From Pseudomonadota bacterium (GTDB lineage: Bacteria; Pseudomonadota; Alphaproteobacteria; Ferrovibrionales; Ferrovibrionaceae), in the NCBI GenBank assembly GCA_021793055.1, contig JAJYTL010000153.1, positions 1 to 7,569 of the forward strand: a stretch of DNA of 7,569 nucleotides, given 5' to 3'. This document shows positions 5,489 to 7,569 of the stretch, piece after piece. Position 1 is the first letter of the stretch, and the number at the start of each line of letters is the position of its first letter. The notes beneath the pieces are model-generated. The model was not told where the DNA came from and searched no databases. It saw only the letters and a list, made by a program, of their open reading frames with translations. The position numbers and the translations under genes are program-made.

Positions 5489-6132
5489 CACGCTTCGTCA
5501 TGGTCATTGACCTTCGCCGTTGCATCGGCTGCCAAGCTTGCACCGCCGGCTGCCGACACGCCAACGCCACGCCGCCCGGCGTGCAGTGGCGGCGGGTTCT
5601 CGACCTCGAAGCCGGTACCTATCCCGAGACCCGCCGCACTTTCGTGCCCGTCGGCTGCATGCACTGCGGCGAGCCGCCCTGCATGGAAGTCTGCCCCACG
5701 ACGGCGACACGCAAGCGCGACGACGGGCTGGTCACTATCGATTACGACATTTGCATCGGCTGCGGCTATTGCGCCGTCGCCTGTCCCTACCAGGCGCGCT
5801 ATATCACGCGCCGGCCGCGTTACGCCTATGGCGAGGCGGCGACGGAGTCCGAGGCCGCTCGCGCCGATCCGGCGATGCTGGCGGTCGCCACCAAATGCAC
5901 CTTCTGCATCGGCCGCCTCGACGCCGCGCGCGAAACCGGACTGACGCCGGGCGTCGATCCCGAAGGAACCCCGGCCTGCGTTAATTCCTGCGTCACCGGC
6001 GCGCTTCAGTTCGGCGACCGCGACGATCCCGAAAGCAACGTCTCCCGCCTGATACGCGAACACAAGACCTTTCGGATGCACGAGGAATTGGGCACCGATC
6101 CCGGCATCTATTACATATGGGACAGCCAATGA
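5485..6132 (+). CDS. padC: Phenylacetyl-CoA:acceptor oxidoreductase, iron-sulphur subunit
   Basis: 215 residues, DmsB/PhsB-type ferredoxin subunit that wires the molybdenum subunit to the membrane anchor. Sixteen cysteines in four groups each fit one [4Fe-4S] cluster: C13-C16-C19-C23, C58-C61-C66-C70 (CMHCGEPPCMEVC), C90-C93-C96-C100 (CIGCGYCAVAC), and C138-C141 with C165-C169. Segments such as NATPPGVQWRRVLDLEAG and RTFVPVGCMHC, and a C-terminus ending in FRMHEELGTDPGIYYIWD, are as I recall them from PadC of Thauera and Aromatoleum rather than from generic DmsB. There is no Tat or Sec signal, so it should be on the cytoplasmic face. GGTGA at 5474-5478 is a modest ribosome site. First gene of a padC-padD-padB unit; the usual order in Aromatoleum is padB-padC-padD. 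A subunit of another molybdenum oxidoreductase would share the cluster pattern but less of the surrounding sequence. Confidence 0.9.
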   Translation: MTRFVMVIDLRRCIGCQACTAGCRHANATPPGVQWRRVLDLEAGTYPETRRTFVPVGCMHCGEPPCMEVCPTTATRKRDDGLVTIDYDICIGCGYCAVACPYQARYITRRPRYAYGEAATESEAARADPAMLAVATKCTFCIGRLDAARETGLTPGVDPEGTPACVNSCVTGALQFGDRDDPESNVSRLIREHKTFRMHEELGTDPGIYYIWDSQ

Positions 6133-7013
6133 GCCAAGCCGCCCCCGCAAGACAGCGGCGCTGGGACTGGCGCGCCGCAGGTAATTTCGTCGGCGGCTCG
6201 GGCGCCGGCGTTCTGGTTTGCGCCGCGCTCGCACGCGCTCTCGGCGCACCAGCCGGTCGCGCGCCGACGGTCGCCGTGGCGCTGGGCCTCATCATCATCG
6301 CCGCCGGTCTCACCTCGGTCTGGCTCGAAATCGGCCGCCCGCTGCGCGCCCTCAACGTGTTCCGCCAGCCGCGACAGTCCTGGATGACCCGGGAATCCTG
6401 GGTCGCCACGGCGCTTTTCGCGGCCGGCGCCGCCAGCCTATGGTCCGGCAGCACGACCGCCCTCATGGCCGCGGCCGCACTTGGCCTCGGATTCCTCTAT
6501 TGCCAAGGGCGAATCCTTGCCGCCGCCAAGGGTATCCCCGCCTGGCGCGAGCCTCGGATCGTGCCGCTTATCCTGGCGACCGGGCTCGCCGAAGGCACCG
6601 GCTTGTTCGCGCTGGTCGCGGTAGCGAACGGCCCGGTGCCGGCTTGGCTGCCGCTGGCCCTGATCGTGCTTCCGCTCTGCCGGGGAATCGCGTTCCAACG
6701 CTACCACAAGGCGTTGCGCCGAAGCGGCGCGCCGACCGCCACGTTTGCCGTGCTCGATCGCGCCGCGCGACCTTTTCTGCTTTACGCCGTGGCGCTGCCC
6801 GCCGCCCTCGCCATCCTGTCGTTCCTGCCGGACCCGGCAGGCGCTTGGTTGATCGCGCTCGCCGGGGCCGCGGCTTTCGTCGGCGGCGCCGCATTTAAAT
6901 ACACGCTCGTCGTCCATGCCGCCTTCGATCAGGGCTTCGCGCTGCCCCACCTGCCGACACGCGGCGCGGGTCTGGCCGGAGCGGCGACCAAGCCTGGCTG
7001 GCGCATGCCATGA
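6129..7013 (+). CDS. padD: Phenylacetyl-CoA:acceptor oxidoreductase, membrane anchor (NrfD/DmsC family)
   Basis: 294 residues from ATG 6129. This start overlaps the padC stop as ATGA and has GGGA at 6119-6122; an in-frame ATG at 6117 would add four residues and is less likely. About eight hydrophobic segments are visible (roughly 18-40, 46-66, 90-108, 110-133, 143-166, 171-190, 216-233, 237-259), the number usual for NrfD/PsrC proteins. After the second segment, WLEIGRPLRALNVFRQP and SWMTRES (64-90) match the GRPxRAxN / SW-S/T-R-E region of DmsC-like subunits. This subunit is expected to accept electrons from PadC and reduce the quinone pool. The tail after 260 is polar and probably cytoplasmic or peripheral. 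padB begins at or shortly after its stop codon. Confidence 0.88.
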   Translation: MSQAAPARQRRWDWRAAGNFVGGSGAGVLVCAALARALGAPAGRAPTVAVALGLIIIAAGLTSVWLEIGRPLRALNVFRQPRQSWMTRESWVATALFAAGAASLWSGSTTALMAAAALGLGFLYCQGRILAAAKGIPAWREPRIVPLILATGLAEGTGLFALVAVANGPVPAWLPLALIVLPLCRGIAFQRYHKALRRSGAPTATFAVLDRAARPFLLYAVALPAALAILSFLPDPAGAWLIALAGAAAFVGGAAFKYTLVVHAAFDQGFALPHLPTRGAGLAGAATKPGWRMP

Positions 7014-7063
7014 CCAGCGACCAGGGCCGCACGGATACCGCCGGCCACAAAGGAGGGGCCGCC

Positions 7064-7569
7064 ATGAGCACCAAGGGCGCGGAAAAGACCGAATGGGTGC
7101 CGCTCTATTGCTACAACTGCGTCGCCGGGCCGGATCTTCTTGCCGTCAAGGTCTGTAATGGCGTGGCGACGGAAATCGCCCCCAATTTCGCCGCGGCCGG
7201 GCTTCATCCCGGCTCGGGAAAGCCCTGCGTCAAAGCCTATGGCCTGATCCAGAAGACCTATAGCCCACACCGCATTCTGACCCCGATGCGGCGGACCAAT
7301 CCCAAGAAAGGCATGAACGAGGACCCCGGATTCGTGCCGATCTCCTGGGACGAGGCGCTCGACATCATCACCACCAAACTGCGCGACATTCGCCAGCGCG
7401 GCACCCTCGACGACGCCGGCCTGCCGCGCGTCGCCGCCACCTTCGGCCATGGCGGGACCCCGGCCAATTACATGGGCACCTTCCCGGCCTTTCTCGCCGC
7501 CTGGGGCGCGATCGATTACAGCTTCGGTTCCGGGCAAGGCGTGAAATGCGTCCATTCCGAGCATCTTTA
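7064..7569 (+). CDS. padB: Phenylacetyl-CoA:acceptor oxidoreductase, molybdopterin catalytic subunit, N-terminal part
   Basis: Open to the window edge; 168 residues seen of a subunit expected to be about 800-900. Catalytic subunit that oxidises the alpha carbon of phenylacetyl-CoA. Seen: LYCYNCVAGPD (14-24) with Cys16 and Cys19, Cys31, Cys55 in GKPCVKAYG, then SPHRILTPMRR (67-77) and PISWDEALDIITTKL (92-106), standard for DMSO-reductase-family proteins. Lys57 after Cys55 corresponds to the conserved Lys/Arg between the iron-sulphur cluster and the pterin. The third cluster cysteine is not at its normal spacing. I chose ATG 7064 because AGGAGG (7051-7056) is 7 nt upstream; an in-frame ATG at 7010, overlapping the padD stop as ATGA, would add 18 residues. 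Neither start gives a Tat signal, consistent with a cytoplasmic CoA-thioester substrate. Confidence 0.88.
   Translation, partial: MSTKGAEKTEWVPLYCYNCVAGPDLLAVKVCNGVATEIAPNFAAAGLHPGSGKPCVKAYGLIQKTYSPHRILTPMRRTNPKKGMNEDPGFVPISWDEALDIITTKLRDIRQRGTLDDAGLPRVAATFGHGGTPANYMGTFPAFLAAWGAIDYSFGSGQGVKCVHSEHL

Noticed and set aside
4031..5491. Very long open frame on the minus strand across paaK
   Set aside because: It is exactly antisense to a PaaK gene with all family motifs. The product is rich in Gly, Asp, Arg and His with no recognisable domain, as expected for reverse frames in GC-rich DNA.
6117..6128. Earlier ATG as padD start
   Set aside because: The ATG at 6129 has the ATGA overlap with padC and GGGA at a proper distance; the earlier ATG would place that GGGA inside the coding sequence.
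5335..6249. Minus-strand open frame of about 300 codons across padC
   Set aside because: Antisense to a four-cluster ferredoxin with all 16 cysteines in place. Arg/Ala-rich composition without domains.
1..7569. Mobile element, CRISPR array, tRNA or rRNA
   Set aside because: No transposase or integrase frames, no spaced direct repeats and no RNA-gene signatures were seen in any part of the window.

Overview
The window is a GC-rich (roughly two-thirds G+C), densely packed stretch of a proteobacterial chromosome or large plasmid. It encodes part of an anaerobic aromatic-compound catabolic island. Gene families and codon style suggest an alpha- or betaproteobacterial denitrifier or phototroph of the Magnetospirillum/Thauera/Aromatoleum/Rhodopseudomonas kind, but the genus cannot be fixed from sequence reading alone. 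I see no tRNA, rRNA, CRISPR array, insertion sequence or integrase.

Layout: (1) 1-1088, plus strand: the last 36 codons of an HcrA-like molybdenum subunit, overlapping by ATGA a complete hcrB. HcrB is the FAD/[4Fe-4S] subunit of 4-hydroxybenzoyl-CoA reductase. (2) 1095-1793, minus strand: a TetR-family regulator that converges on hcrB with only 6 bp between stop codons. (3) 1794-2152: a divergent control region of about 360 bp with a 14-bp perfect palindrome, a sigma70-like promoter and an FNR/AadR-like box. (4) 2153-3835 and 3938-5269, plus strand: two aryl-CoA ligases in tandem. The first is of the benzoate/hydroxybenzoate-CoA ligase type, the second is a PaaK-type phenylacetate-CoA ligase. 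The paaK gene carries a strong 12-bp-stem hairpin just inside its coding start. (5) 5270-5484: a leader region with a hairpin, a TTGACA promoter and a possible small upstream ORF. (6) 5485 to the window end, plus strand: padC (four-cluster ferredoxin subunit), padD (NrfD/DmsC-type membrane anchor) and the start of padB (molybdopterin catalytic subunit). Together these form a phenylacetyl-CoA:acceptor oxidoreductase. padC/padD and padD/padB are coupled by ATGA overlaps or very close starts.

How the genes fit together (inference from known pathways): PaaK activates phenylacetate or 4-hydroxyphenylacetate to the CoA thioester. PadBCD oxidises the alpha carbon to (4-hydroxy)phenylglyoxylate-level products and passes electrons to quinone through the membrane anchor. 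After oxidative decarboxylation (genes not in the window) the product is benzoyl-CoA or 4-hydroxybenzoyl-CoA. The other ligase would feed free (hydroxy)benzoate into the same pool, and Hcr reductively removes the para hydroxyl to give benzoyl-CoA. The TetR protein is the likely local sensor, probably of an aryl-CoA. The individual enzymes are known. The less ordinary parts are the combined arrangement, the pad gene order C-D-B, the paaK hairpin, the unusual iron-sulphur motif of PadB and the divergent pocket motif of the first ligase.
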